Below are positions 45,152 through 55,739 of a DNA stretch of 64,000 nt, piece after piece. Positions within the stretch are counted from its first letter, which is position 1; each line of letters opens with the position of its first letter. Under the pieces are notes generated by a model that was not told the DNA's origin, did not search any database, and worked only from the letters and a program-made list of their open reading frames with translations. The DNA comes from Bacillus subtilis subsp. subtilis. GTDB taxonomy: Bacteria; Pseudomonadota; Gammaproteobacteria; Xanthomonadales; Xanthomonadaceae. Made by a program: the position numbers and the translations under genes. The stretch is taken from assembly GCA_021733645.1 (NCBI GenBank), contig JAHREJ010000022.1:1-64000 (forward strand). Reading direction: 5' to 3'.

Positions 45152-45167
45152 CCTACTAGTAGGTAGG
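45152..45167. promoter_or_regulatory. TetR operator at the tetR start
   Basis: CCTACTAGTAGGTAGG, the same 16 bases as at 44487-44502. It sits 8 bases ahead of the tetR ATG, over the ribosome-binding region and promoter end, as expected for autorepression. Confidence 0.8.
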
Positions 45168-45416
45168 CATCCTGTCAAGCGAACCGCCGACGCCGGGAAT
45201 GAGGACACTGCCGCTATCGGCGGTGGTCGTTAACGGTAGAAGGATCGCATCACGCTGGCGGCCAGTTCGCGCAGTTGCGTCGCGCCCGCCATTGGCTCGT
45301 GCCGGCCGGCGCCAGTACGGCCGTTTGAGACCGCCCCTCATCAAGCTCAGTTTTCCGGGCAGGTCACCCGCGCGTCGCGCCATGCGGGAGGGTGCAGGTC
45401 GCTCTCTCCGCGCTGG

Positions 45417-46055
45417 TTACGTCATCGTTCCTTTTCTCGGCTGGAACCCCTCGCCGTGGAGCTCTCCAAGCCGGAACAGGTCGCCCGAATCAAAGCCCAC
45501 GACCACGCCCACCGGTTCCACCGCACCCAGCCGCTGGTAGATTTCCCCGTCCAGCGCGGCGCGAAGCAGCAACGTTGCAAAGGCCAGTGCAAACACCACG
45601 TGGCCGGGCGTGCCCAGTCCGGCGGCCTCGTCCTCGTTGCAGATCACGCCGCCCGCTTTCAAGGTCGCCGAGCCGAGGTACGCCTTGGCGGGATAGTGGC
45701 TGGGGCCACGCCACAACCACTCGCAGGCCTTGTCCGCCGGTTCGTAGTGACTCAACAGGCCAAAGTACAGGTCGGCAAACTCCACCCTGTCGCGGTTCGT
45801 CCGCTCGCCAAGCCCGAAGTAGATCGCGCGCACCGGAAAGGGGCATGGTGCCCGTCGCAGCACGCGGGTGAGCCACTTGCCCACGCCGGCACTCTCCACC
45901 GAACAATCGAGTTCCTTCAGTGCCGCCCAGGACGGGTGAGGGATGCGTTGGTGGCCCCAGGCCAACAGCGTGTCCATGGACCGGCTGACATCCGTCGAGG
46001 CGCGTACCTCGGTGGCCAACAGGCGGTAGAAGGCGCGGTAATCCAGTGCTGACAT
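45417..46055 (-). CDS. Unknown protein of 212 residues
   Basis: I do not recognise a family. The protein starts MSALDYRAFYRLLATEVRAS with a CAGGA ribosome site, is soluble with one possible buried helix (GHVVFALAFATLLLRAALDG, about 152-171), and has aromatic clusters such as CEWLWRGPSHYP and IYFGLGERTNRDRVEFADLYF. Codon use and GC pattern are like the neighbours, which supports a real gene. The length, the RAFYRLLA start and the CNEDEAAG segment near residue 140 could suit a small enzyme or immunity-like protein, but nothing decides. It is isolated between tetR and guaA. Confidence 0.6.
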   Translation of the reverse strand: MSALDYRAFYRLLATEVRASTDVSRSMDTLLAWGHQRIPHPSWAALKELDCSVESAGVGKWLTRVLRRAPCPFPVRAIYFGLGERTNRDRVEFADLYFGLLSHYEPADKACEWLWRGPSHYPAKAYLGSATLKAGGVICNEDEAAGLGTPGHVVFALAFATLLLRAALDGEIYQRLGAVEPVGVVVGFDSGDLFRLGELHGEGFQPRKGTMT

Positions 46056-46216
46056 CGTGCCGTCCTGCAGATACGGAGGTCACCCCGAACGGCAGCGTCT
46101 GCCGGCGGAATGGCATAGGGTTCATGGCAACGGCGTCGGCGCGGGGCGGTACGCACACCCTGCCCGTTGACGCCGTCGTGATACGGGGGACACGTGTACG
46201 CCCCCGCACCACAACC

Positions 46217-46244
46217 AGCAAGGGCGCCTTGCGGCGCCCTTGCT
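46217..46244 (-). terminator. Strong hairpin downstream of guaA
   Basis: CAGCAAGGGCGCC and GGCGCCCTTGCTG pair perfectly over 13 bases with a 4-base loop, 9 bases past the guaA stop. The minus-strand tail is GGTTGTGG rather than a T-run, so it is a strong stem with a weak tail. Confidence 0.7.
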
Positions 46245-46252
46245 GATTCAAC

Positions 46253-47818
46253 TCATTCCCACTCGATCGTCGCCGGCGGCTTCCCGGAGATGTCATAGAC
46301 CACCCGCGACACCCCGCGCAGCTCATTGATGATCCGGTTACTCACCGTCCCCAGGAAGTCATACGGCAAATGCGCCCAATGCGCCGTCATGAAATCAATC
46401 GTCTCCACCGCACGCAGCGCAATCACCCACTCATACGCCCGCGCATCACCCACCACGCCCACCGACTTCACCGGCAGGAACACCGCAAACGCCTGGCTGG
46501 TCTTGTCGTACAGATCGGCCTTGCGCAGTTCGTCGATGAAGATCGCATCGGCCTTGGCCAGCAGTTCGGCGTATTCCCGCTTCACTTCACCCAGGATACG
46601 CACGCCCAGGCCCGGGCCCGGGAACGGATGGCGGTAGACCATGCTGCGCGGCAGGCCCAGTTCAACGCCCAGGCGACGCACCTCGTCCTTGAACAGCTCG
46701 CGCAGCGGCTCCACCAGGCCCAGCTTCATGTGCTCGGGCAGGCCGCCCACGTTGTGGTGGCTCTTGATCACATGCGCCTTGCCGGTCTTGCTGCCGGCCG
46801 ACTCGATCACGTCGGGGTAGATGGTGCCCTGCGCCAGCCACTTGGCGTTCTTCAGCTTGTTGGACTCTTCATCGAAGATGTCCACGAACAGGTTGCCAAT
46901 GATCTTGCGCTTGGCTTCCGGGTCGCTCACGCCTTCGAGCTTGCTGAAGTAGCGGTCCGCGGCGTTCACGCGGATCACCTTGACGCCCATGTGCTCGGCG
47001 AACATCGCCATCACCTGGTCGCCTTCCTGCCAGCGCAGCAGGCCGGTGTCCACGAACACGCAGGTCAGCTTGTCGCCGATCGCCTTGTGCAGCAGCGCGG
47101 CCACCACCGACGAATCGACGCCACCGGACAGACCCAGGATCACCTCGTCATCGCCCACCAGCTCGCGCACGCGGGCGATCTGGTCATCGATGATGTTGGC
47201 CGCCGTCCACAGCGCGGCGCAGCCGCACACGTCCACCACGAAGCGGCGCAGCAGCGCCTGCCCCTGCAGGGTGTGGGTCACTTCGGGGTGGAACTGCACG
47301 CCGTACCAGCGCTTCTCTTCGTTGGCCATCGCGGCCACCGGGATGCGGTCGGTCACGGCGGTCACGGTGAAGCCCGGCGGGGCGACGGAGACGTGGTCGC
47401 CGTGGCTCATCCACACATTCAACTTCGGCTCGCCGCCGTGGTCGCTCAGGCCCTTGAACAGCGCGTCGGGGTGCACGACGTTGACTTCGGCGTGGCCGAA
47501 CTCGCGCTGGTCGGCCGCTTCGGTGGCACCGCCCAGCTGGGTGGCCAGGGTCTGCATGCCGTAACAGATGCCGAAAATGGGCACGCCGCTGTCGAACACT
47601 TCCTGCGGTGCGGCGGGCGCGCCCGGCAGCGTGGTCGATTCCGGGCCACCGGACAGGATGATGCCCTTGGCGCCGAACGCGGCGATCTCGGCCGGGTTGT
47701 GGTCCCACGCCCAGATTTCGCAGTACACGCCGAGCTCGCGGATGCGACGCGCGATCAGCTGGGTGTACTGCGCGCCGAAATCGAGGATGAGGATCTTGTC
47801 GTTATGGATGTTGGTCAT
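46253..47818 (-). CDS. guaA: GMP synthase (glutamine-hydrolysing)
   Basis: A 521-residue enzyme that converts XMP to GMP using ATP and glutamine. The class I amidotransferase domain has Cys85 in FGICYGMQ and H177/E179 in QFHPEV. The ATP pyrophosphatase P-loop SGGVDSS is at 231-237. The C-terminal dimer domain carries [16 protein letters not shown] and [22 protein letters not shown]. It is the second gene of the guaB-guaA pair, with an intrinsic terminator-like hairpin between them. Confidence 0.97.
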   Translation of the reverse strand: MTNIHNDKILILDFGAQYTQLIARRIRELGVYCEIWAWDHNPAEIAAFGAKGIILSGGPESTTLPGAPAAPQEVFDSGVPIFGICYGMQTLATQLGGATEAADQREFGHAEVNVVHPDALFKGLSDHGGEPKLNVWMSHGDHVSVAPPGFTVTAVTDRIPVAAMANEEKRWYGVQFHPEVTHTLQGQALLRRFVVDVCGCAALWTAANIIDDQIARVRELVGDDEVILGLSGGVDSSVVAALLHKAIGDKLTCVFVDTGLLRWQEGDQVMAMFAEHMGVKVIRVNAADRYFSKLEGVSDPEAKRKIIGNLFVDIFDEESNKLKNAKWLAQGTIYPDVIESAGSKTGKAHVIKSHHNVGGLPEHMKLGLVEPLRELFKDEVRRLGVELGLPRSMVYRHPFPGPGLGVRILGEVKREYAELLAKADAIFIDELRKADLYDKTSQAFAVFLPVKSVGVVGDARAYEWVIALRAVETIDFMTAHWAHLPYDFLGTVSNRIINELRGVSRVVYDISGKPPATIEWE

Positions 47819-47881
47819 GGCGCCCTGGGCAATGCAGGAAAGAAAACAGGAAACGAATACGAAAACCGGCGGCCGATAGAG

Positions 47882-47917
47882 AAAGAGGAACGGGAATCAG
47901 CTTCCTCGTTCCTCTTT
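47882..47917 (-). terminator. Hairpin between guaB and guaA
   Basis: AAAGAGGAACG (47882-47892) and CGTTCCTCTTT (47907-47917) pair perfectly, and an inner GGAA/TTCC extends the stem. It begins 12 bases after the guaB stop and is followed by a T-rich TTTCTCTAT on the minus strand. It would limit read-through from guaB into guaA. Confidence 0.75.
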
Positions 47918-47929
47918 GCTCATGCCGCA

Positions 47930-49420
<1,491 letters not shown>

Positions 49421-49483
49421 TTACCCTGATTCGGCCCGCTTGGGCAGGGGGCCGATGCGACGCTGTGTCGCGCCAGCGCACCG

Positions 49484-49563
49484 TGTAGAGCCGAGCGTTG
49501 GTCGGCTGGCCCCGCCCGATGCGCCATCCCGCCAACGGCAGCCGACCAGCGGTCGGCTCTGCG
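49484..49563. repeat. Head-to-head SMAG-type REP pair
   Basis: The first element starts GTAGAGCCGAGCGTTGG and folds as GCCGA/TCGGC. The second reads as GCAGAGCCGACCGCTGG on the minus strand. Inverted REP dimers of this type are common in Stenotrophomonas and mark sites moved by a REP-associated tyrosine transposase, none of which is in the window. Confidence 0.65.
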
Positions 49564-49733
49564 GGGATTGCCGCCGCGGACCGCGGGTGGGCATGGGCGC
49601 CCCGGGATGGCCGCCACGGTAGGTGCCGACCGTTTCCCCGTGGGCCACCCGCAATGCCGCCGGAGGATGAGCCCCCGAAGTTCGGGGGCGGCCGCGAAGC
49701 GGCGGGGGCGTGGGTGCTGGTAAAAGGGGCCCG

Positions 49734-49752
49734 CGGTTTGCAGCGCAAACCG
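49734..49752 (-). terminator. Terminator-like hairpin after folD
   Basis: CGGTTTG and CAAACCG pair around CAGCG, starting 7 bases beyond the folD stop. On the minus strand the stem is followed by GCGGGCCCCTTTTA with a short T-run a few bases away. Confidence 0.55.
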
Positions 49753-49759
49753 TGGGGCG

Positions 49760-50659
49760 TCAGCGCGAATGCGCCGACGCATCCGCTTCGGCGGCTTCCA
49801 ACGTATTCTGCATCAGCGTGGCCACGGTCATCGGCCCTACCCCGCCCGGCACCGGCGTGATCCAGCTGGCGCGGGCGGCGGCGGCCTCGAAGCCGACATC
49901 CCCGACCAGCCGGCCGTCATCCAGGCGGTTGATGCCCACATCGATCACCACTGCACCCGGCTTGACCCATTCGCCCGGCACGATACCGGGGCGGCCCACC
50001 GCCACCACCAGGATGTCGGCGTCGCGCACGCTGCGCTCGAGCACGTCGCGCGGGGTGAACTTGTGGCAGCTGGTCACGGTGCAGCCGGCGATCAGCAGCT
50101 CCAGCCCCATCGGCCGGCCCACGTGGTTGCTCACGCCCACGATGGTGGCATTGCGACCGCGCACGGGCTGGTCGGTGTGGCCCAGCAGGGTCACGATGCC
50201 ACGCGGGGTACACGGGCGCAGGCCGAACTCGCGCAGCGCCAAGTGGCCGACGTTTTCCGGATGGAAACCGTCCACGTCCTTGCGCGGGTCGATGCGGTGG
50301 ATCAGGCGGCTGGCATCGGGAATGCCCGGCAGCGGCAACTGCACCAGGATGCCGTGAATCTTGGGATCGGCGTTGAGCTGGTCGATCAGGTCAAGCAGCT
50401 GGGCTTCATTGGTGCCTGCTGGCAGGTCGTAGTCGAACGCCTCGATGCCCACTTTCTCGGCGGCGCGGCGCTTGTTGCGCACATACACGGTCGAGGCCGG
50501 GTCGCCCCCGACCAGCACCACGGCCAGGCCCGGGCGGCTGCCACCGGCGGCCAGGCGGGCATCGACCCGGACCTTGAGGCTGTCCAGCAGGTCTTCGGCG
50601 ATGCGGCGCCCGTCCAGAATGCGGGCGGGGGCGGCAGGTGCGGGGGTCGGTGAGCTCAT
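49760..50659 (-). CDS. folD: Bifunctional methylenetetrahydrofolate dehydrogenase/cyclohydrolase
   Basis: A 299-residue cytosolic enzyme for one-carbon folate interconversion. The start is the ATG at 50659 ([20 protein letters not shown]); the frame is open upstream but runs into the antiporter gene. Motifs include [20 protein letters not shown] with the catalytic Lys, [40 protein letters not shown] [11 protein letters not shown], and the closing [16 protein letters not shown]. It stands alone between the guaB region and the antiporter gene. Confidence 0.96.
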   Translation of the reverse strand: MSSPTPAPAAPARILDGRRIAEDLLDSLKVRVDARLAAGGSRPGLAVVLVGGDPASTVYVRNKRRAAEKVGIEAFDYDLPAGTNEAQLLDLIDQLNADPKIHGILVQLPLPGIPDASRLIHRIDPRKDVDGFHPENVGHLALREFGLRPCTPRGIVTLLGHTDQPVRGRNATIVGVSNHVGRPMGLELLIAGCTVTSCHKFTPRDVLERSVRDADILVVAVGRPGIVPGEWVKPGAVVIDVGINRLDDGRLVGDVGFEAAAARASWITPVPGGVGPMTVATLMQNTLEAAEADASAHSR

Positions 50660-50729
50660 CGAGGGCGGCAGGCGTGGGGCGGCGGGGCTTCTATTGTCCC
50701 CGATTAGGCTCGCCCCGCCCACCGGCGCG

Positions 50730-52556
50730 TCATTCCTCTTCCGGCACCTCATCGGCATTGAGCGTGCGCGCCTTGCGCTTGGGCGCGGTGAACGGCGTGG
50801 GCGTGGGCACGCCCGGCAACGCCGTACCGAACACCATGTGCGCCCCGGCGCGCAGGCTGCCGCCGGCCATTTCCAGCTCGAAACGCTCGGCGTCGCGCTC
50901 GCGGATCTGCTCGGCGATCTCACGTGCATCATCCGGGTCGGCACCCAGCTCGGTCAGCGCGGCCTGGCCAAACTGCAGTGCCGATTCGAACGTCTCGCGG
51001 ATCTGGTAGTCCACCCCGGCGTGGATCAACCGCAGCGAATGCTCGCGGTCGAACGAGCGCACCAGGAGCTTGGCCTGCGGGAACTGATGGGTCACCAGTT
51101 CAACGATCCGATCGGCATCCTGCGCACTGTTGACGCATACCGCGATCGCACGCGCCGACGCGGCACCGGAGGCGTGCAGCACGTCCAGCCGCGTCCCATC
51201 GCCGTAGTAGATCTTGAAACCGAAGCGCTCGGCGTTGTGGATCATGTCCACGTCGTTGTCGATGATGGTCACGTCCACATCGCGCGCCAGCAGCGACTGG
51301 CTGGCGACCTGGCCGAAACGGCCAAAGCCGATCAGCAGCACGCTGCCCGACAGGCCGTCGGCGGTTTCCACCCCATCCAGCGACACTTCGCGGTCGGGCA
51401 TCAGCTTGTCGTGCAGCAGCACGAACAACGGCGTCAGTGCCATCGACAGCACCACGATCGCGGTCAGGTTGGCATTGACCTCCACGCCGATCACCCCCGC
51501 CGCGGCCGCCGCCGAAAACAGCACGAAGGCGAACTCGCCGCCCTGGGCCATCACCACGCCGCGGTCCAGCGCCTGGCGGTGGTCGCTGCCCATGATGCGC
51601 GCCACGCTGTAGATGCACACGGCCTTGGCCAGCATCAGCGCGAACACCCCGGACACGATCAGCGGCCAGTTGTTGGCCACCACGGTCAGGTCCAGCGCCA
51701 TGCCCACGCTGAGGAAGAACAGGCCCAGCAGGATGCCGCGGAACGGTTCGATATCCGCTTCGATCTGGTGGCGGAAGGTGGATTCACTGAGCAGCACGCC
51801 GGCCAGGAACGCGCCCATTGCCATCGACAACCCGCCCAGCTGCATCAGCAGCGCCGCCCCCAGCACCACCAGCAGCGCGGCGGCGGTCATCACCTCGCGC
51901 GCCTTGGCTGCCGCCAGGATGCGGAACAACGGATTGAGCAGGAAGCGGCCCACCAGCACCAGCCCGACGATGGCGGCCGCACCAATACCCACGCTTACCC
52001 AGCGCGAGCTGTCACCGGCGTCGGCCTGCACCGGCGCCATGAACGCCACCACCGCCAGCAGCGGCACGATCAACAGGTCTTCAAACAGCAGGATCGACAC
52101 GATTTTCTGGCCCGACGGCAGCGCGATGTCGCCACGCTCGGCCAGCAACTGCATCACCACTGCGGTGGAAGTCAGCACGAACCCGAACGCGCCGATGAAG
52201 GCCACTTTCACCGGGAAACCGAACAGCATGCAGACCCCGGTCAACACCGCACCGCACACCGCGATCTGCAGCGTTCCCAGCCCGAAGATCTCGTTGCGCA
52301 GCCCCCACAGGTGCGACGGGCGCATCTCCAGTCCGATCACGAACAGGAACATCACCACGCCCAGTTCGGCGGTATGCAGGATGGCCTGCGGGTCTGAGAA
52401 CCACCCGAAGCCGAACGGGCCAATGGCCAGCCCCGCCGCGAAATAGCCCAGCACCGAGCCCAGCCCGAGCCGGCGGAACAGCGGCACCATCACCACCGCT
52501 GCGCCCAGCAGCGCCACCACTTTCACCAGCTCACTGGCACCTGCTTCGACCGCCAT
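50730..52556 (-). CDS. KefB/KefC-type monovalent cation:proton antiporter (CPA2)
   Basis: A 608-residue inner-membrane antiporter. Residues 1-385 hold about twelve helices with [45 protein letters not shown] and [10 protein letters not shown]. Residues about 403-520 form a KTN/TrkA_N nucleotide-binding domain ([18 protein letters not shown]). The C-terminal tail is charged. Kef systems expel K+ in glutathione-adduct-controlled detoxification. The HALLD-like loop of true KefC is not obvious and no kefF/kefG partner adjoins, so ligand and ion are uncertain. Confidence 0.9.
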   Translation of the reverse strand: MAVEAGASELVKVVALLGAAVVMVPLFRRLGLGSVLGYFAAGLAIGPFGFGWFSDPQAILHTAELGVVMFLFVIGLEMRPSHLWGLRNEIFGLGTLQIAVCGAVLTGVCMLFGFPVKVAFIGAFGFVLTSTAVVMQLLAERGDIALPSGQKIVSILLFEDLLIVPLLAVVAFMAPVQADAGDSSRWVSVGIGAAAIVGLVLVGRFLLNPLFRILAAAKAREVMTAAALLVVLGAALLMQLGGLSMAMGAFLAGVLLSESTFRHQIEADIEPFRGILLGLFFLSVGMALDLTVVANNWPLIVSGVFALMLAKAVCIYSVARIMGSDHRQALDRGVVMAQGGEFAFVLFSAAAAAGVIGVEVNANLTAIVVLSMALTPLFVLLHDKLMPDREVSLDGVETADGLSGSVLLIGFGRFGQVASQSLLARDVDVTIIDNDVDMIHNAERFGFKIYYGDGTRLDVLHASGAASARAIAVCVNSAQDADRIVELVTHQFPQAKLLVRSFDREHSLRLIHAGVDYQIRETFESALQFGQAALTELGADPDDAREIAEQIRERDAERFELEMAGGSLRAGAHMVFGTALPGVPTPTPFTAPKRKARTLNADEVPEEE

Positions 52557-52782
52557 GCGGTGGTTCCCCGGACTACAAAAGATGGGTCAACCTTAGGGCA
52601 AAGCGTGCGACCGCAATAGCATCCATGCTGCGTATTTTTGTGCTGAATATGGAACGCTGCAGCGTCCGGCACTCGTGATCGTCCCGCAGATGCGCATAAC
52701 CAAGGAAAGAGCCGCGCCACGCTGGGCTGCACAGCCCGCCGCAGTGGCCACCAGAAGCAGCCGCGCACGGCTCGACCGCCCC

Positions 52783-53931
52783 TCAGCCAGCCCTGCAGAA
52801 TGCGGCGTAGTCGATGTAACCGGGGAACGCCTTGCCCGGCGCGCACACCGCGCAGGACGGGTCCGGGCGCAGGCGGGTTTCGCGGAAGCGCATGCCCAGT
52901 GCGTCAAAGCTCAGCAAGCGCCCGACCAGCGGCTCGCCGATCCCCAGCAGCAGCTTGAGCACCTCGGTGGCCTGCAGCAGCCCCACCATGCCCGGCAGCA
53001 CGCCCAGCACCCCGGCTTCGGCACAGTTGGGCGCGAACTCGGCCGGCGGCGGCTCGGGAAACAGGCAGCGGTAGCACGGTGCCACGCCGCGCTGGCGGCC
53101 GGCGTCGAACACGCTCACCTGGCCGTTGAACCGCTCCACCGCGCCGTATACCAGCGCAACGCCGTGCTTGATGCAGGCATCGTTGAGCAGGTAGCGCAAC
53201 GGGAAATTGTCCGAGCCGTCCAGCACCACGTCCACGCCCTGCAGCAGTGCGTCGATGTTGGCCGAGGTGACCCGCGCCTGCACCGCGTCCACGTCCAGCG
53301 ATGGATTGAGCGCGAGCAGGCGCGCACGCGCGGACAGCACCTTGGGTTGGCCGACGCTGGCGTCGGTGTGGATGATCTGGCGGTGCAGGTTGCTGCGTTC
53401 CACCACGTCATCGTCGGCAATACGCAGGTGCCCTACCCCGGCGGCGGCCAGGTAGAAACTGGCGGGCGCGCCGAGACCGCCGGCGCCGAGAATCAACACG
53501 CGCGACCCCAGCAGGGTCTTCTGGCCCTGCACACCGACCTGCGGCAGCAGCAGGTGGCGCGCATACCGCGTGTTGAAATCACGCTCGGCATCACTCTGCA
53601 GCGGCTGCACCAGCGGCAATCCCTCAGCGCGCCAGGCCGTCGTTCCGCCATGCACGGAGGCGGTGCGGGTATAGCCGAGCCCGGACAGGGCAAGCGCGGC
53701 GTCCAGCGAGCGTTTGCCACTCTGGCAGATCAGCACGACCTCGCGGTCGGTAGCCGGCAGGTGCGTGGATGGCGCGGCCAGCAGATCGCCTTGGGCGATG
53801 CCAAGTGCCCCTTCGGCCATGCCGGTGGCCCGCTCGTGCGGTTCTCGCACATCGACCAACGCGGCACCGTGGGCAAGCCGCTCGCGGGCCTGGGCGGGAG
53901 TGAGTTCGGGGACGGGGCGCATGCCCAACAT
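52783..53931 (-). CDS. moeB: Rhodanese - ThiF/MoeB fusion (sulfur-carrier adenylyltransferase)
   Basis: A 382-residue fusion. Residues about 5-105 form a rhodanese domain with Cys69 in LICQSGKRS. Residues 115-380 form an E1-like adenylyltransferase with GAGGLGAPASFYLAAAG at 149-165, the R finger region SNLHRQIIHTDASVGQPKV, DNFPLRYLLND, and two CxxC zinc pairs (CYRC and CAVC). It would adenylate MoaD or ThiS and pass sulfur from the rhodanese to it. The rhodanese is N-terminal, reversed relative to eukaryotic MOCS3. ATG at 53931 or 53922. No moa or thi genes are nearby, so the carrier is unknown. Confidence 0.88.
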   Translation of the reverse strand: MLGMRPVPELTPAQARERLAHGAALVDVREPHERATGMAEGALGIAQGDLLAAPSTHLPATDREVVLICQSGKRSLDAALALSGLGYTRTASVHGGTTAWRAEGLPLVQPLQSDAERDFNTRYARHLLLPQVGVQGQKTLLGSRVLILGAGGLGAPASFYLAAAGVGHLRIADDDVVERSNLHRQIIHTDASVGQPKVLSARARLLALNPSLDVDAVQARVTSANIDALLQGVDVVLDGSDNFPLRYLLNDACIKHGVALVYGAVERFNGQVSVFDAGRQRGVAPCYRCLFPEPPPAEFAPNCAEAGVLGVLPGMVGLLQATEVLKLLLGIGEPLVGRLLSFDALGMRFRETRLRPDPSCAVCAPGKAFPGYIDYAAFCRAG

Positions 53932-53948
53932 TATCGCGCAGCCGCGCG

Positions 53949-53975
53949 GTAGAGCCGAGCCATGCTCGGCTGCGT
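53949..53975 (+). repeat. SMAG-type REP element, plus orientation
   Basis: GTAGAGCCGAGCCATGC continues into TCGGCTGCG; arms GCCGAGC/GCTCGGC. It is the reverse orientation of the five-unit array that begins 56 bases later, so together they form a large inverted arrangement. Confidence 0.75.
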
Positions 53976-54030
53976 CTGACCGGCGCCTCCCCCTCGAACG
54001 GCAGCGGGTTGTCGCCTTGGGTTGGATCAG

Positions 54031-54270
54031 GGGGGCTGCCGAGCATGGCTCGGCACTACCGGCCGGGTTGGATGTGGGGTGGCGGGGGGCTGCCGAGCAT
54101 GGCTCGGCACTACCGGCCGGGTTGGATGTGGGCTGTCGGGGGCTGCCGAGCATGGCTCGGCACTACCTACGGGTTTGGATGTGGGCTGTCGGGGGCTGCC
54201 GAGCATGGCTCGGCACTACCGGGATGGATGTTGGCTGCCGGGGGGCCACCTGGCATGGCTCGGCATTACC
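54031..54270 (-). repeat. Five tandem SMAG-type REP units with a 50-54 base period
   Basis: The core GCTGCCGAGCATGGCTCGGC recurs near 54035, 54089, 54142 and 54195, with a degenerate fifth copy near 54250. On the minus strand each is headed GTAGTGCCGAGCCATGC; the fifth head is GTAATGCC. The spacers are also similar (GGCCGGGTTGGATGTGG type), so REP and spacer were duplicated together in tandem rather than inserted one by one. Confidence 0.8.
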
Positions 54271-54303
54271 GGCAGGTGCATGGCCTGGCAACGCCGTCAT
54301 GCA

Positions 54304-54331
54304 GAAGAGCCGGCTTGCGCCGGCTCTTCTT
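54304..54331 (-). terminator. Rho-independent-type terminator of the der operon
   Basis: AGAAGAGCCGGC and GCCGGCTCTTCT pair perfectly over 12 bases with a TTGC loop, 4 bases beyond the der stop codon. An AAAG on the 5' side and TCTGC on the 3' side give only a short T-rich tail. Confidence 0.8.
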
Positions 54332-54335
54332 TGCA

Positions 54336-55727
54336 TCATCTGCCCTTGACGTGCTTGATCAGGCGCCGCTTGCGCTTGACCTGACGTTCGGTCAGGACGT
54401 TCTTCTTGCCCTCGTAGGGGTTCACACCCTCGCGGAAGATGAACTGGACCGGGGTGCCGACCAGCTTGAAGCGCTTGCGGAAGAAGTTCTCCAGATAGCG
54501 CTTGTACGAGTCCGGCAGATCCTTCAGGCGCGTGCCGTGCACGATGAAGGTTGGCGGGTTGGAGCCACCCGGATGCACGTAACGCAGCTTGGACACGTGA
54601 CCACGGATCGCCGGTGGCGGGTTGGTCTCGTAGGCCACTTCCAGCGCCTTGTTGACTTCGCTGGTGCTGAATTCGTGCGTGGCCGAGGCATGCGCCGCAT
54701 GGACGCAGCGGAACAGCTCGCGCAGGCCCGAACCATGCTTGGCCGAGATCCGCACCACTTCGGCCCACGGCACGAAGCCGAGCTTGCGCGACACCAGTGC
54801 TTCAGCCTGCTCGCGCTGGTAGTCGGTGAGGCCGTCCCACTTGTTGATCGCCACCACCAACGCACGGCCGGCGTCGAGCACCGCACCCAGCACGCTGGCG
54901 TCCTGGTCGGTCACGCCTTCGGCGGCGTCCAGCATCAGCACGGCCACCTGGCACTGCTCGATCGCCTGCAGCGTCTTGATCACGCTGAACTTCTCGACCA
55001 CTTCCTCGACCCGCGCCTTGCGACGCAGACCCGCGGTATCGATCAGGCGGTACTCGCGACCGTCGCGCTCCATGTCCACCGCAATGGAATCGCGGGTGGT
55101 ACCGGGCACTTCAGAGGCGATCATGCGCTCTTCGCCAAGCAGCAGGTTCACCAGCGTCGACTTGCCCACGTTGGGGCGGCCGACGAAGGCAATGCGGATG
55201 CGACCGGGGTCGTTGTCGAGAGTTTCAGTGGTGCCTTCTTCGGGCAGCCGCTCCACGACTTCGTCCAGCAGGTCATCCAGGCCCTGGCGGTGAGCGGCCG
55301 ACACAGTCAGCATTTCACTGAAGCCGTAACGGGCGAACTCCGAGCGCACGGTATCTTCGTTCATGCCGTCGATCTTGTTGATCAGCAGCAGGGTCGGACG
55401 TGCCAGCTTGCGCAGCCAGGACAGGATCTCGTCGTCCATCGGGCCCTCACGGGCATCGACCACGAACAGGATCAGATCCGCCTCGGCGGCGGCAGCGCGG
55501 GCCTGGCGCGCGGTAGCGCCGGCCAGACCTTCTTCTTCACCGGCGATACCGCCGGTATCGACCACCAGGAACGGGTGGTCTTCGTTAAGACGACAAACAC
55601 CGTAATTACGGTCCCGGGTCACGCCGGGCTGGTCATGGACCAGCGCGTCGCGCGTACGGGTAAACGCATTGAACAGCGTGGACTTGCCGACATTCGGCCG
55701 TCCAACCAGGGCGACCAAGGGCAGCAT
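54336..55727 (-). CDS. der: Ribosome-assembly GTPase Der (EngA)
   Basis: A 463-residue protein with two tandem G domains and a KH-like domain. G1 is GRPNVGKST at 9-17 and GRPNVGKST again near 184; both have DTGG or DTAG G3 motifs ([20 protein letters not shown]) and NKID/NKWD G4 motifs. The C-terminal KH domain ends in basic [19 protein letters not shown]. It acts in 50S subunit assembly. It is the last gene of the yfgM-bamB-der run, 12 bases after bamB. Confidence 0.97.
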   Translation of the reverse strand: MLPLVALVGRPNVGKSTLFNAFTRTRDALVHDQPGVTRDRNYGVCRLNEDHPFLVVDTGGIAGEEEGLAGATARQARAAAAEADLILFVVDAREGPMDDEILSWLRKLARPTLLLINKIDGMNEDTVRSEFARYGFSEMLTVSAAHRQGLDDLLDEVVERLPEEGTTETLDNDPGRIRIAFVGRPNVGKSTLVNLLLGEERMIASEVPGTTRDSIAVDMERDGREYRLIDTAGLRRKARVEEVVEKFSVIKTLQAIEQCQVAVLMLDAAEGVTDQDASVLGAVLDAGRALVVAINKWDGLTDYQREQAEALVSRKLGFVPWAEVVRISAKHGSGLRELFRCVHAAHASATHEFSTSEVNKALEVAYETNPPPAIRGHVSKLRYVHPGGSNPPTFIVHGTRLKDLPDSYKRYLENFFRKRFKLVGTPVQFIFREGVNPYEGKKNVLTERQVKRKRRLIKHVKGR

Positions 55728-55739
55728 CGCGGTAACTCC

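Larger units (their letters stand above)
53932..54335. other. Intergenic REP cluster between the MoeB-like gene and der
   Basis: A 404-base gap filled by one plus-oriented REP (53949-53975), five tandem minus-oriented REPs (54031-54270) and the der terminator (54304-54331). No open reading frame with plausible coding content or RNA gene is seen. The array may be a recombination hot spot and may protect or terminate transcripts. Confidence 0.75.

Noticed and set aside
45225..45340. Short minus-strand stretch reading EPMAGATQLRELAASVMRSF before a stop
   Set aside because: It looks like the end of a protein, but a stop lies about 36 codons upstream and no start or family is visible. Too short to report as a pseudogene.
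54031..54270. Regular repeats with spacers resembling a small CRISPR array
   Set aside because: The spacers are similar to one another, the repeats are perfect short palindromes headed by GTAG on one strand, and no cas gene is near. They are REP elements.
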